This document shows, piece by piece, positions 32,574-41,879 of a DNA stretch of 64,000 nucleotides. The translations under genes and the position numbers were made by a program. The DNA comes from Oscillospiraceae bacterium (GTDB lineage: Bacteria; Bacillota; Clostridia; Lachnospirales; Lachnospiraceae): contig JAETOO010000017.1 in the NCBI GenBank assembly GCA_021771715.1, positions 1 through 64,000 of the forward strand, read 5' to 3'. The notes below the pieces were generated by a model. The model saw only the letters and a list, made by a program, of their open reading frames with translations, had not been told where the DNA came from and did no database searches. Positions within the stretch are counted from its first letter, which is position 1. Every line of letters starts with the position of its first letter.

Positions 32574-34475
32574 CTTCGTCATCGAATTGCCGATGAACAC
32601 GGTGGTAAACATGTTCACCTTTGCATCCTTCAATTCTTCAAGCGTGTAGAGAGCAGCGCTCTCTCCCTCTCTCCCGATGTTCTCGACCGTGCCGCAGATC
32701 CGGTCCTTCGGAAGAACCTCCAGTAAAATCTCGCACGCACGCTTCAGATAGTCCGGGCGGCCCTTGCTCGCCGGGTTGTACAGGCAAATCGAAAAATCTG
32801 CTTCCGCCGCACATCTGAGGCGCTTTTCAATCTTGTCCCACGGCGTCAGGCGGTCGCTCAGGCTGATCACAGCAAAGTCATGCGTCAGCGGCGCGCCGAG
32901 CACCGCCCCTCCGCTGAGTGCGGCTGTCACGCCCGAGATCACTTCCACCTCGATCTCCGGATACGCAGCGCCGATCTCGAGCATCAAGCCGCTCATTCCA
33001 TAAACGCCTGCGTCACCGCTGCAGACCATCGCTACCTTCTTTCCCTTCGCAGCCTCCTCAAAAGCCATCTCACAGCGCTTCGCCTCCTGCGTCATCGGCG
33101 TTGTGAGAAACTCCTTTTCGGGATACGTCTCCTTCAGCAAATTGACATAGACCGTGTAGCCAATGATCGTATCACAGTCCGCCAGCGTCCGGTCCGCTCT
33201 CTGGCTCATCAGATCAGCCGCCCCCGGCCCCATACCAATCACATATAATTTGTTCTTCAAAACTTTTCCTCCTGCGCTCCCTAGCAAGCGCTCCGTTTTC
33301 TTGTCATTTCTTACCGCCGCAGCGCATGTCTCCGCTGCCCGCTCTTTTTCATCAAAGCAGACATCCCATGCGCGCATCGCCAGCGCGACCGTCACGCCAT
33401 CCCGCGCATACTTTCTCCGAATCAGCCGCCCGCCGCTGCCCGCCAGCACAAGGGCCGCGCGCTCACAGACATTATCCACTCCTGTCGTCCTCCTCACGAA
33501 CTCCGAAGCCGAAAATTCTCCCGGCACAGCGCCAAGTGTCTCAGCAGAAAACGTCGTAAATGAAATGCCAAGTCTGCGGCACGTCTCCAAAATTCCAGCC
33601 TCATCCTTCTTCAAGTCTATGGAGGCCGCCCCGCAGACGGCCTGCAGCGGAATCTGCTCTTCCTCCAGAATCTCCCGCACCGTCTGCTCGATCCCGCCGC
33701 TATCCTTTCCCTTCCGGCAGCCGATCCCGATCGCTACCACCTGCGGGATCAGGGACAAGACGACCGGCGCAGACAACTGCCCGACCTCGTCCTCGGAAAA
33801 TCTGCATCCCAAAGCTCTGTGCTCTGAAAATTCGCATTCTGAAAACCTGCGCTCAGAAATCCAGATCAAATACCGCGGACACGTCACTGGTTCCGAACAC
33901 AGCGATTTCAGCATTTCCTCCGAGATCAGTGTCAACTCCGGCGGCACCCTGCCCTCGATCCTGCCGGTGCAGCACACGTACACCTGCTCCTCCCGCAGGA
34001 TCGCAGCGGCAATCTCCTTTGCGCCCTTCATGCTGTCAAGCGCCAGTGCATTGTTCTTTGCAAACACATCCACCGCAAGCTTGCCCCGCACGTCTGAGGC
34101 GGTCGTGATCACCGGCGATGCGCCGACGATCTCTGCCACGCGGCAGGCCAACGCATTTGCACCGCCGATATGGCCGGACAGCAGGGAGATCACATACTGT
34201 CCCTTCTCATCCAGCACAAGCACCGCCGGATCCTCCGTCTTGCTCTTCAAAAACGGGGCGATCGAGCGCACTGCTATGCCGCATGCCCCGATAAAGATCA
34301 GCGCCTTCGCCTCGGCAAAGCAGCGGCCGCACCATTGTTTCAACCCCTTTTCATACCACAGAATCTCGCAGGATGCATCCAAACCCGCCGCAATGCGCAG
34401 CGCCAGTTCACGCCCCTGCTCCGTGAAACACGCTATGCCGAGCTTCCACGCCGCATGCTCCTGCCCATCTCTCAT
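32529..34475 (-). CDS. cbiGH: Fused cobalt-precorrin-5A hydrolase and precorrin-3B C17-methyltransferase (CbiG-CbiH)
   Basis: 648 residues. CbiG occupies about 1-390 (FIGACGIAVRSIAPFL, SLLSGHIGGAN, ITTASDVRGKLAVDVFA, and the C-terminal GIGCRKGKD and TTGVDNVCERAAL blocks). CbiH is at about 405-648 (VIGMGPGAADLMS, ICLYNPASKGRPDYLKRA, TTVFIGNSMT). Together they contract the corrin ring and open the lactone. The ATG at 34475 follows AGGAGTGAGT, two bases after the cbiF stop. A short duplicated loop (RFSECEFSEHRALGCRFSED) lies between the CbiG subdomains. Confidence 0.94.
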   Translation of the reverse strand: MRDGQEHAAWKLGIACFTEQGRELALRIAAGLDASCEILWYEKGLKQWCGRCFAEAKALIFIGACGIAVRSIAPFLKSKTEDPAVLVLDEKGQYVISLLSGHIGGANALACRVAEIVGASPVITTASDVRGKLAVDVFAKNNALALDSMKGAKEIAAAILREEQVYVCCTGRIEGRVPPELTLISEEMLKSLCSEPVTCPRYLIWISERRFSECEFSEHRALGCRFSEDEVGQLSAPVVLSLIPQVVAIGIGCRKGKDSGGIEQTVREILEEEQIPLQAVCGAASIDLKKDEAGILETCRRLGISFTTFSAETLGAVPGEFSASEFVRRTTGVDNVCERAALVLAGSGGRLIRRKYARDGVTVALAMRAWDVCFDEKERAAETCAAAVRNDKKTERLLGSAGGKVLKNKLYVIGMGPGAADLMSQRADRTLADCDTIIGYTVYVNLLKETYPEKEFLTTPMTQEAKRCEMAFEEAAKGKKVAMVCSGDAGVYGMSGLMLEIGAAYPEIEVEVISGVTAALSGGAVLGAPLTHDFAVISLSDRLTPWDKIEKRLRCAAEADFSICLYNPASKGRPDYLKRACEILLEVLPKDRICGTVENIGREGESAALYTLEELKDAKVNMFTTVFIGNSMTKEIGGRMVTPRGYRI

Positions 34476-34477
34476 AC

Positions 34478-35248
34478 TCACTCCTGCCGCTCCTGCGTCG
34501 CCTTCCGGAACTCGGTTGTGAATGCCGGATGGTACAGCTCGGAGCGGTTGTAGCCGCTCTGCGCAACGGTGTCTCCGACGATAATCAGCGCTGTCTTTGT
34601 GATGTGATACTCCTTCGCGCACTCAGCCAGCGTCTCCACGGTGCAGATATGGCTCTCCTCCTCCGGCCACGTCGCCTTGTATACAATCGCCGCCGGGGTG
34701 TTCGGGCTGTAGCCGCCCGCAATCAGCTGCTCGCTGAGCTTCTCGAGCATGCCCGTGCTCAGGAAAATCACCATCGTCGACCCGTGCGCGGCCAGCTTCG
34801 CGATCTCCTCGCGCTCTGGCACCGGCGTGCGGCCTGCCATCCGTGTGATGATCACGGTCTGCGAAATACCCGGCAGCGTGTACTCCATGTTCAGCGCCGA
34901 GGCCGCCCCGCAGAATGCGCTGACACCCGGACAGTAGTCGTACGCGATCCCTTTTTCATCCAGCACGTCCATCTGCTCCCGGATCGCCCCGTACACACAG
35001 GGGTCTCCCGTGTGCAGCCGCACCGTCACAAGTCCCTGCCGCTCGGCATCCTCTATGACAGCCAGCACCTCCTCCAGCGTCATTTTCGCGCTGTCGTATA
35101 CGTTGCAGTCCGCTTTTTTATACTGTAAAAGCTCCGGGTTCACCAGAGATCCCGCATAAATAATCACATCTGCCTCTGCCAGCAGCCTGCTCCCGCGCAC
35201 CGTGATCAGATCCGCCGCTCCGGATCCTGCTCCAACGAAATGTACCAT
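34478..35248 (-). CDS. cbiF: Cobalt-precorrin-4 C11-methyltransferase
   Basis: 256 residues of the SAM-dependent tetrapyrrole methylase fold. The N terminus VHFVGAGSGAADLITVRG and the TGDPCVYGAIREQ loop are typical. YCPGVSAFCGAASALNMEYTLP and SQTVIITRMAGRTPVP are CbiF/CobM signatures. It methylates C11 in the anaerobic pathway. The ATG follows GAGAGGAG. It lies between cbiL and cbiGH with gaps of 12 and 2 bases. Confidence 0.96.
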   Translation of the reverse strand: MVHFVGAGSGAADLITVRGSRLLAEADVIIYAGSLVNPELLQYKKADCNVYDSAKMTLEEVLAVIEDAERQGLVTVRLHTGDPCVYGAIREQMDVLDEKGIAYDYCPGVSAFCGAASALNMEYTLPGISQTVIITRMAGRTPVPEREEIAKLAAHGSTMVIFLSTGMLEKLSEQLIAGGYSPNTPAAIVYKATWPEEESHICTVETLAECAKEYHITKTALIIVGDTVAQSGYNRSELYHPAFTTEFRKATQERQE

Positions 35249-35260
35249 GCTCTTCTCCTC

Positions 35261-35947
35261 TCATTTCTTCTCTTTCGCAATAATCAACGAATAGTAGCCT
35301 GCATCCTCCGGAATATCCTCCGCCCGCACAAAGACCCGCTCATTCTCCATCCCGCAGTTCTCCACCATAAACACGTCGCAGTCCTCGCGCAGCAGTTTTT
35401 CCTTTACCGCCCCAAGCTTCCGCGCAGACTTCATGAGCACGCGCGTGCCGCTGTAATTCAGCTCCTGCTCGATGTTGTGGACCGCCGGGATCACATGCAG
35501 CTCCTCATTCCACTCGGTCAGCGCGATGTCCATGCGCGCCGCCGCCGCACAGAAGGACGGAATGCCGCTGACGATCTCCGTCTGGTAGCCTCTCGTCTTG
35601 ATCCGCTTGTGGACGTACATAAAGGTCGAGTAGACGGTCGGGTCGCCCAGCGTCAAAAACACCACATTTTTCCCCTGCGCCAGGTACGTCTCCACCTGAT
35701 CTGCCGCCTCGTCATGGCTGCGCTCGAGTGCCGCGCGGTCCTTAATCATCGGCATGGACACCGGAACCAACCGCTTCTGCTCCAGCTCCGGCACCGCCTG
35801 CACTGCAATTTTGTAGGCAACCGTGTCGCGCGCATTCTCTCCCGGCACTGCGATCACCTCATTTTCCCGGATCACGCGCACCGCCTTCAGCGTCATCTGC
35901 TCCGGATCGCCCGGGCCTACCCCTACTCCAATCAGTTTTCCTGTCAT
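35261..35947 (-). CDS. cbiL: Cobalt-precorrin-2 C20-methyltransferase
   Basis: 228 residues of the tetrapyrrole methylase fold with LIGVGVGPGDPEQMTLKA at the N terminus. FLTLGDPTVYSTFMYV (about residue 95) and EIVSGIPSFCAAAARM (about 123) support the C20 call. It is the first ring methylation after cobalt insertion. The start at 35947 follows GGAAGG; an ATG 8 codons upstream lies within the tandem repeats and is less likely. Confidence 0.95.
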   Translation of the reverse strand: MTGKLIGVGVGPGDPEQMTLKAVRVIRENEVIAVPGENARDTVAYKIAVQAVPELEQKRLVPVSMPMIKDRAALERSHDEAADQVETYLAQGKNVVFLTLGDPTVYSTFMYVHKRIKTRGYQTEIVSGIPSFCAAAARMDIALTEWNEELHVIPAVHNIEQELNYSGTRVLMKSARKLGAVKEKLLREDCDVFMVENCGMENERVFVRAEDIPEDAGYYSLIIAKEKK

Positions 35948-35962
35948 ATCTGCACCTTCCGT

Positions 35963-36122
35963 ATTTTTCATTCGACCTCACTTTTCATTCGGTCTTCGCT
36001 CTTCATTCGGTCTTCGTCTTTCATTCGACCTTGCTTTTTATTTAGTCTTCGTTTTTCATTCAGCTTTGCTTTTCATTCGGCCTTGCTTTTACCAGTCTCC
36101 TTTTTTCATTTGGCCTCACTGC
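35963..36122. repeat. 17/18-bp tandem repeats between cbiD and cbiL
   Basis: About eight degenerate units of the form CGAATGAAAAGCGAAGAC fill the gap. The end of the cbiD fusion gene (CCGATGAGCAGTGAGG, including its stop) resembles a unit, and the last unit runs into the cbiL leader. Confidence 0.88.
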
Positions 36123-38195
36123 TCATCGGTTTCCTTCTGCGCGAGCGCGCGCTTCTCCCTGGCACTTCTCCCTGGCGATTCTTTGTATCAGCTTTTCCGC
36201 GCCCTCCGTCTCTCCGAGGTAGCCGTACTGGCTCGAAAACAGCACCGCCTCTGTCCAAAGCTCCCCCGCGCAGCGCTTCTGCAGGTGGAAACGGATTCGC
36301 CCCGCCATCTCCCGAATCGCGCCCGCAAGATACGGGGTCTCCTTCAGAATCCCGATCGCCTCCTCCGTCGTATTCGACGCGAGCAGCCGAAGCGCCGTAG
36401 CCTGATCTGCACCCGCACGCATCGCCTGAGCAGCCATCAGCTCAGCGCGGCAGTCTGCGTGGGCGGAATGCGTATTCATAATTCCTCCCGACACCTTCAC
36501 AAACTTGCCGACGTGCGCGACAAACAGGATCCCCTTGACACCGAGCTCCACAGCCATGTCCAGCGTCTCGCCGACATAATTGCTGCATTTCATCGCAGAC
36601 TCCGGGCGCAGCACTTCATACTTAGCATGCTCCTTCAAAAAATCCGCCCCGTAATTTCCCGGCGTAATCAGCAGATATTGCTCGCCGTTTTCTACCTTCT
36701 GGCGCATCTCCACACGGATGCTCTCGATCAGTGCCTGCTCGCTCATCGGGACGACGATTCCGCTTGTCCCGAGAATTGAGATCCCGCCGACGATGCCGAG
36801 ATGCGGGTTGAAAGTGCGCTTTGCGACCTCCTCGCCGCCCTGCACGGAAACGGTGACGCGGATCGTCCCACTGTAGCCAAACTGTCTGCAGACCTCCTGC
36901 ACGTTCCCGGCGATCATCTGCCGCGGCACGCGGTTGATCGCGGCTGCCCCGACCGGCTGCTCCAGCCCCGGCCGCGTCACACGACCGACTCCTGCGCCGC
37001 CGTCGATCTCCACGCGCGCCTGCCTGCCGTGCTCACCAGTTGCAACTGTCCCAGCGTGCGTGGCATCTACACCCGGCTGCTCTGATGCTGCAGTCCTATC
37101 CTCAACCGCTGCACCTGTCAACCTCGGTGCATTCACACAGTTATCCCTTTTCTCCACCCGCGCGAAGATCAGCAGCCCGTCCGTCGCGTCCGGGTCATCC
37201 CCGCCGTACTTCCGCACCGCGCACGACGCCGCGTCCGCCTCCAGTCTGGGAAATTCTGTCTCGAGCATCAGGCTGACTCCCTTTGGCGTCATGAGCTGCA
37301 CCTCGCGGCAGAGCATTCGCTCAAACAGCATCTGCGCCGCCGCCCTTGCAGCCGCGGCCGCACAGCTCCCGGTCGTATAGCCGCACTGCAGCCGCTTGTT
37401 TTTCTGCATCACGCAGACGTCCTCGATCCCGGAGCGGTGAAGCTGCTCCGCAGGGAGCGGAAGTCTGTCCCTCAAAACCAGAAACCTGCCCGGCTCACAG
37501 TTTTCCACTGCTTCATCCGATTCATCTGCTGCACTCGATCCGTTCGGCTCAAACAATCTCACCGATTCTTCTGATCCACTCGATCCGCTCGGCTCAAACA
37601 CTCTCACCGATTCTCCTGATCCACTCCGTTCACGCATCCCGCTTACCAGATCCGCATCCAGCTGTAGCGCAAATCCCTCTCCATTCTTGATCTGCCAGTC
37701 AAAATAGGATTTCCGCGTCCCGCAAAACCGCTCCATCACGGACATGATCGTCCCGCCGTGCACGACGTACGCGACGGACGCATAGCCTCTGTCGGCCATT
37801 TCGCGGATGCTTCGCTCAAACGCCTCGCAGCTCCGATCCTGAAAGCTCTGCTGGCTCTCCCCGCCCGGGAACGGAAGCGTGCCGCCGCTGTCAAGCCAGC
37901 GCTGATAGTACGGGTCCCCGTTCAGCTCCTGATAATTTTTGTACTCAAAGCTGCCGAAGTCACATTCCCGCAGCCCTTCCTCCACCTCCGAGTCAATTCC
38001 CGGGAACAGAAGGGAGGCCGTCTCACGGCAGCGCTTCATGGGGCTCGTGACCACATGCTCCGGCACCGGATAGCAGCGGCGCATCCGCCGCAGCTGTGAG
38101 ACCGCTTCCTTCGTCAGCGGCTCATCCGTCACGCCCAGATAGCGCTTTTCGAGATTTCCGGCAGTCATGCCGTGACGTATCAAATAAACATCCAT
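36123..38195 (-). CDS. cbiD: Fused histidine phosphatase (CobC-like) and cobalt-precorrin-5B C1-methyltransferase (CbiD)
   Basis: 690 residues. The N-terminal 195 residues are a phosphoglycerate-mutase-like histidine phosphatase (YLIRHGMTAGN, ECDFGSFE, VVHGGTIMSVME), as in alpha-ribazole phosphatase CobC. The linker (about 200-240) has a 15-residue unit repeated (SGSGESVRVFEP, SGSEESVRLFEP). CbiD starts near 262 (CGYTTGSCAAAAARAA) and includes FNPHLGIVGGISILGTSGIV and FVAHVGKFVKVSGGIMNTHSAHAD (shown in part). A low-complexity insert of about 35 residues sits near 355-390. The ATG at 38195 follows GGAGG. The fusion joins an early and a late pathway step. Confidence 0.9.
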   Translation of the reverse strand: MDVYLIRHGMTAGNLEKRYLGVTDEPLTKEAVSQLRRMRRCYPVPEHVVTSPMKRCRETASLLFPGIDSEVEEGLRECDFGSFEYKNYQELNGDPYYQRWLDSGGTLPFPGGESQQSFQDRSCEAFERSIREMADRGYASVAYVVHGGTIMSVMERFCGTRKSYFDWQIKNGEGFALQLDADLVSGMRERSGSGESVRVFEPSGSSGSEESVRLFEPNGSSAADESDEAVENCEPGRFLVLRDRLPLPAEQLHRSGIEDVCVMQKNKRLQCGYTTGSCAAAAARAAAQMLFERMLCREVQLMTPKGVSLMLETEFPRLEADAASCAVRKYGGDDPDATDGLLIFARVEKRDNCVNAPRLTGAAVEDRTAASEQPGVDATHAGTVATGEHGRQARVEIDGGAGVGRVTRPGLEQPVGAAAINRVPRQMIAGNVQEVCRQFGYSGTIRVTVSVQGGEEVAKRTFNPHLGIVGGISILGTSGIVVPMSEQALIESIRVEMRQKVENGEQYLLITPGNYGADFLKEHAKYEVLRPESAMKCSNYVGETLDMAVELGVKGILFVAHVGKFVKVSGGIMNTHSAHADCRAELMAAQAMRAGADQATALRLLASNTTEEAIGILKETPYLAGAIREMAGRIRFHLQKRCAGELWTEAVLFSSQYGYLGETEGAEKLIQRIAREKCQGEARARAEGNR

Positions 38196-38260
38196 CTCAT
38201 CCTCCACCTCACACTGCCTGACTCCTCTGCAATCGAAGTCGCCACATCACGGCGCATTCC

Positions 38261-38905
38261 TCACTTGCGGCTCCCGTCGAGCTGGTACAGCAGCGCATTG
38301 CAGATCGCCGCCGCCACATTGCTGCCGCCCTTGCGCCCGCGCGCCACGATGTACGGCACATCAGTCTGCATGATCAGCTCCTTCGACTGCACCACATTGA
38401 CAAAGCCGACCGGGACGCCGATGATCAGCTCCGGGCGGAAGCTGCCCTCCTGTATCTTCTCGTACAGACGGATCAGCGCCGTCGGCGCGTTGCCCACCGC
38501 ATAGATCAGCGGACGCCCTAGCGCCGCCGCCTTGTCCACGCAGACCGAAGCGCGCGTGACGCCGAGACGCTTCGCCTTTTCCGCCACATCGTCATCCGAG
38601 ATAAAGCAATGCGCCTCGCCCCCTGCCGCCTGCAGGCTCTTCTTGTTGATCCCGGACAGCGCCATCTTCGTGTCCGTCACGATCCACGCGCCATTTCGCA
38701 GTGCATTCTGCGCGATCTGCACGGCATGTTCCGAAAAGCAAAGATTCTTTATATAATCAAAATCGGCCGATGTGTGGATGACACGCTTGATAATCATCGC
38801 ACGCTCATCATCCGGGATCGCATCGCCTGCCTCCTGTGTGATGATCTCAAAACTCCTGCGCTCAATCTCCATCGGCCCAAGGCGCTCTATCTGATTCAGA
38901 TCCAT
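38261..38905 (-). CDS. cbiC: Cobalt-precorrin-8 methylmutase
   Basis: 214 residues; it moves the C11 methyl group to C12 to give cobyrinate. Typical motifs are VIHTSADFDY (about residue 42, with the catalytic histidine), VTDTKMALSGI (about 76), YAVGNAPTALIRL (about 135) and IIGVPVGFVNVVQSKE (about 160). The ATG is preceded by a GAGAGGAG-type site. It lies between cbiP and the CobC-CbiD gene. Confidence 0.96.
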   Translation of the reverse strand: MDLNQIERLGPMEIERRSFEIITQEAGDAIPDDERAMIIKRVIHTSADFDYIKNLCFSEHAVQIAQNALRNGAWIVTDTKMALSGINKKSLQAAGGEAHCFISDDDVAEKAKRLGVTRASVCVDKAAALGRPLIYAVGNAPTALIRLYEKIQEGSFRPELIIGVPVGFVNVVQSKELIMQTDVPYIVARGRKGGSNVAAAICNALLYQLDGSRK

Positions 38906-39053
38906 CTCGTTCTCCTCTCATTCTGCATGAAACTCTATCTGTACTAATTTTTTTCCATTCGGCAGCATATGCTCCAATGTTCTGATTTCATACTCAACCA
39001 GCAGATTTACAATCACCCTATCTAATTTGACTACCGACTGCCGCATCGCACCG

Positions 39054-40649
39054 TTACGCTTTCTGCAGCCCCATAATCTCATAGATTTTATTCAAATCCA
39101 AATGCTCCCGCAGTCCGGCGGCCAGCAGGTCATACTGCGTCTCCTTGAACTCTGCAAAATCGACCGCTGTGCCAAGCTCCTCCGTGATGCCCTTCGCCTC
39201 GGCCAGCGCCCGCACAACGGCATCCGCAATCTCCTCGTTGTCAAAGATCCCGTGCACGTACGAGCCGCAGACATTTCCCTGCCACGCGCCCTCGCACTTG
39301 CGCTCGCCTGTGATCGTGTCCTCAATCTCCGTGAACGGCTGCGCGTTCTCTCCCAAAACGGTCTGTCCCATGTGAATCTCATACCCGGTCAGCCTGCAGC
39401 CTGCAAGGGACGTCGCGAGCTCTGCCGATTTGTCGCACTCCAGACTACCCGCATTCTCTCCTGCACATTTCCTGTCTGCATCTGATCGCGCGACACTGAC
39501 ACCGGCTCCACACGGCAGAATCCGCCCTTCCACGCGGGTGCGCGCTTTCTCCGCCTCAAAGACAGTGCTCGTGTCGAGCAGCCCCATGCCCCGCACGGTA
39601 CCGCCCTCCTCGACGCACCCCGGGTCCGAGATTTCCTTTCCAAGCATCTGATAGCCGCCGCAGACGCCGAAAATCGCGGTTCCCGCCCGCTGCGCCTTCA
39701 AAATCAACGCCTCCAGGCCATTCTGGCGCATCCACAGCAGATCCCGCATCGTATTTTTCGTGCCCGGCAGGATAATCAGATCCGGATGGCCCAGCTCCCG
39801 CGGCTCCTTCACGTAGCGCACCGTCACCCCTTCAATGCTCTCGAACACATTAAAATCGGTAAAATTCGAGATGCGCGGCAGACGGATCACGGCGATGTCG
39901 ATCAGCCCGATCTTCTGCTCGCCGTCCAACCGCTCACTCAGGCTGTCCTCGTCCTCCAGGCTGACCTGCAGATACGGCGCAACGCCGACGACCGGAATCC
40001 CGGTCAGCTCCTCGAGCATCTTGACACCCGGATCGAGAATCGACTTGTCCCCGCGGAATTTGTTGATCACCAGCCCCTTGATCCGCGCCTTCTCCTCCGG
40101 CTCCAGCAAAGCGACCGTCCCGTAGAGCTGCGCGAACACGCCGCCGCGGTCGATGTCCCCGACCAGAAGCACCGGGGCATCCGCCAGCTTTGCCATGCCC
40201 ATATTCACGATGTCGTCCTGCTTCAGATTGATCTCCGCAGGGCTGCCCGCCCCTTCGATCACGATGATATCATAGCGCTCCTCCAGGTGATGGTAGGCCT
40301 TCATGATATCCGGGATCAGCGACCGCTTCATCTTAAAGTAATCGCGCGCGTTCATCGTGCCGAGCACCTCGCCGTTTACGATCACCTGCGAGCCGACGTC
40401 GTTTGTCGGCTTCAAAAGGATCGGATTCATCGCAACCTCCGGCTCCACCCCGGCCGCCTCCGCCTGCATCACCTGGGCGCGGCCCATCTCGAGCCCCTCC
40501 TTCGTAATAAACGAGTTCAGCGCCATATTCTGTGATTTGAACGGTGCCACGCGGTACCCGTCCTGCCGGAAGATCCGGCACAGGCCGGCCGCGATCACAC
40601 TCTTCCCCGCATTCGACATCGTTCCCTGCACCATGATTGCCTTTGCCAT
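39054..40649 (-). CDS. cbiP: Cobyric acid synthase
   Basis: A 531-residue glutamine amidotransferase that amidates the b, d, e and g side chains of adenosylcobyrinate diamide. The N-terminal synthetase domain has [10 protein letters not shown] (P-loop) and [10 protein letters not shown]. The glutaminase domain has [11 protein letters not shown], the nucleophile in [12 protein letters not shown] and [10 protein letters not shown] near the C terminus. An extra loop of about 40 residues ([17 protein letters not shown]) precedes the YEIHMG motif. The start at 40649 follows AGGAGGAGAC; the open frame continues upstream only through tandem repeats. Confidence 0.95.
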   Translation of the reverse strand: MAKAIMVQGTMSNAGKSVIAAGLCRIFRQDGYRVAPFKSQNMALNSFITKEGLEMGRAQVMQAEAAGVEPEVAMNPILLKPTNDVGSQVIVNGEVLGTMNARDYFKMKRSLIPDIMKAYHHLEERYDIIVIEGAGSPAEINLKQDDIVNMGMAKLADAPVLLVGDIDRGGVFAQLYGTVALLEPEEKARIKGLVINKFRGDKSILDPGVKMLEELTGIPVVGVAPYLQVSLEDEDSLSERLDGEQKIGLIDIAVIRLPRISNFTDFNVFESIEGVTVRYVKEPRELGHPDLIILPGTKNTMRDLLWMRQNGLEALILKAQRAGTAIFGVCGGYQMLGKEISDPGCVEEGGTVRGMGLLDTSTVFEAEKARTRVEGRILPCGAGVSVARSDADRKCAGENAGSLECDKSAELATSLAGCRLTGYEIHMGQTVLGENAQPFTEIEDTITGERKCEGAWQGNVCGSYVHGIFDNEEIADAVVRALAEAKGITEELGTAVDFAEFKETQYDLLAAGLREHLDLNKIYEIMGLQKA

Positions 40650-40730
40650 TTTGTCTCCTCCTACTATTTTCCCACGCTGTCTTCCTCGGTATCCCTGTAC
40701 CCCTGCACACAGCCGACCAACCCCAGCCGT

Positions 40731-40947
40731 CTGAGCATAGCCACCTGAGCACGGCCGCTGAGCATAACCACTTGAGCACGGCCGCTGAGCATGGCCATCT
40801 GAACACAGCCGCTGAATATAACTGCTTGAACCCAACTACTGAGCACAACCGCCGAGCATAACCATTTGAGCACGGCCGCTGAGCATAACCACTGAGCATA
40901 GCCGCTTGAGCTCTGGCCGCTGAGCATGGCCGCCTGAGCACAACCTA
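40731..40947. repeat. 13/14-bp (27-bp dimer) tandem repeats upstream of cbiP
   Basis: About sixteen degenerate units alternating CTGAGCATAACCAC and TTGAGCACGGCCG fill the gap between the serine hydrolase stop and cbiP. They begin exactly at the stop codon of the hydrolase. Several frames stay open through them, giving long false ORFs. Confidence 0.92.
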
Positions 40948-41808
40948 CAGCTGCGGATACAACTCCTCAAAAATCGCTCTTTGCATCGCCTCGCCATCCC
41001 GGCACTCTGCCGTCACCGAGATCACCGCCTGCTTTTCGGGTAAGATAATCGAGAGCTGCGAATATTTTCCGTCCGCGCGGTATGAGTTCTGATCCCCGAT
41101 CCAGAACAGATATCCGTAGCCGAAGCCCGTATGGCTCCTGCTGCTCTCCTTGACCCACTCCCTGGGGACGATCTGGCGCCCGTTCCAGTTCCCCTCATTC
41201 AAGTAGAGCAGTCCGAAGCGGTGCAGCTCCGAGAGCGTGAGGAACAGTCCGCCCGCGCCAAACGTATATCCGAGCGGGTCCACCTCCCACGTAGGCCGGC
41301 GGATCCCAAGCGGCGCAAACAGCCGCGGCGTCAGATAGGACACCAGGTCGCACCCTGCCCTTCGCTGCACGAGCACGCCGGCCAGATACGGCCCCACATT
41401 ATTGTAGAGAAACTGCGTGCCCGGCTCGTGCACAAATGGCAGCGCCAACGACATTTTCACCCAGTCATCCTCCGCATAGAGCGGCCTCTGCCCGCCCATT
41501 AGGTGCGCCTCCGCCTGTCCGAGACACATCGTCAGCAGATCCTCCACCGTCGCCTTCGCCAGATTGTCATTCACCGTCTCCGGGAGATCCGCCGCAAATG
41601 CGTCCACCAGACGCTCCTTAAGCGACAGCAGCCCCTCCCGCACCGCGATCCCGACGGCACACGAGGTGAAGCTCTTGCTCGCAGAATAGACATTCCGCCT
41701 GCACTCCTCATCCCAGAGCTGATACGCCGCCTCTTCTCCTCTCTGCGTAATCTTCAGCCCCAGGATGCCAAGCGGAACTGCCTTTTCTGAGAATTTCTGT
41801 AAATTCAT
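40945..41808 (-). CDS. Serine hydrolase of the beta-lactamase/penicillin-binding family
   Basis: 287 residues. The S-x-x-K motif is SASKSF (about residue 42-47, nucleophile serine). The Y-x-N motif is FLYNNVGPYLAG (about 138). Later motifs GYTFGAGGLFLTLSEL and GFGYGYLFWIGD fit class C-like esterases and beta-lactamase-related hydrolases. I see no signal peptide, so it is probably cytosolic, and its substrate is unknown. The ATG follows GAGGAGAGAGG. It lies within the cobalamin cluster, but no role there is evident. Confidence 0.8.
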   Translation of the reverse strand: MNLQKFSEKAVPLGILGLKITQRGEEAAYQLWDEECRRNVYSASKSFTSCAVGIAVREGLLSLKERLVDAFAADLPETVNDNLAKATVEDLLTMCLGQAEAHLMGGQRPLYAEDDWVKMSLALPFVHEPGTQFLYNNVGPYLAGVLVQRRAGCDLVSYLTPRLFAPLGIRRPTWEVDPLGYTFGAGGLFLTLSELHRFGLLYLNEGNWNGRQIVPREWVKESSRSHTGFGYGYLFWIGDQNSYRADGKYSQLSIILPEKQAVISVTAECRDGEAMQRAIFEELYPQL

Positions 41809-41879
41809 TCCTCTCTCCTCCTCTTAAAAACTCTTACTGCATAGCCTGTACTCCCAATATCCAATCCAACATCACATTC

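Noticed and set aside
35963-36122. Tandem repeats as a possible CRISPR array (here and at 61022-61293)
   Set aside because: The units abut directly with no unique spacers, and there are no cas genes in the window.
40333-40941. Minus-strand frames extending cbiP upstream through Cys/Ala-rich repeats
   Set aside because: The repeats are open in three frames, and the ATG at 40649 has a strong AGGAGG site and the true family N terminus.
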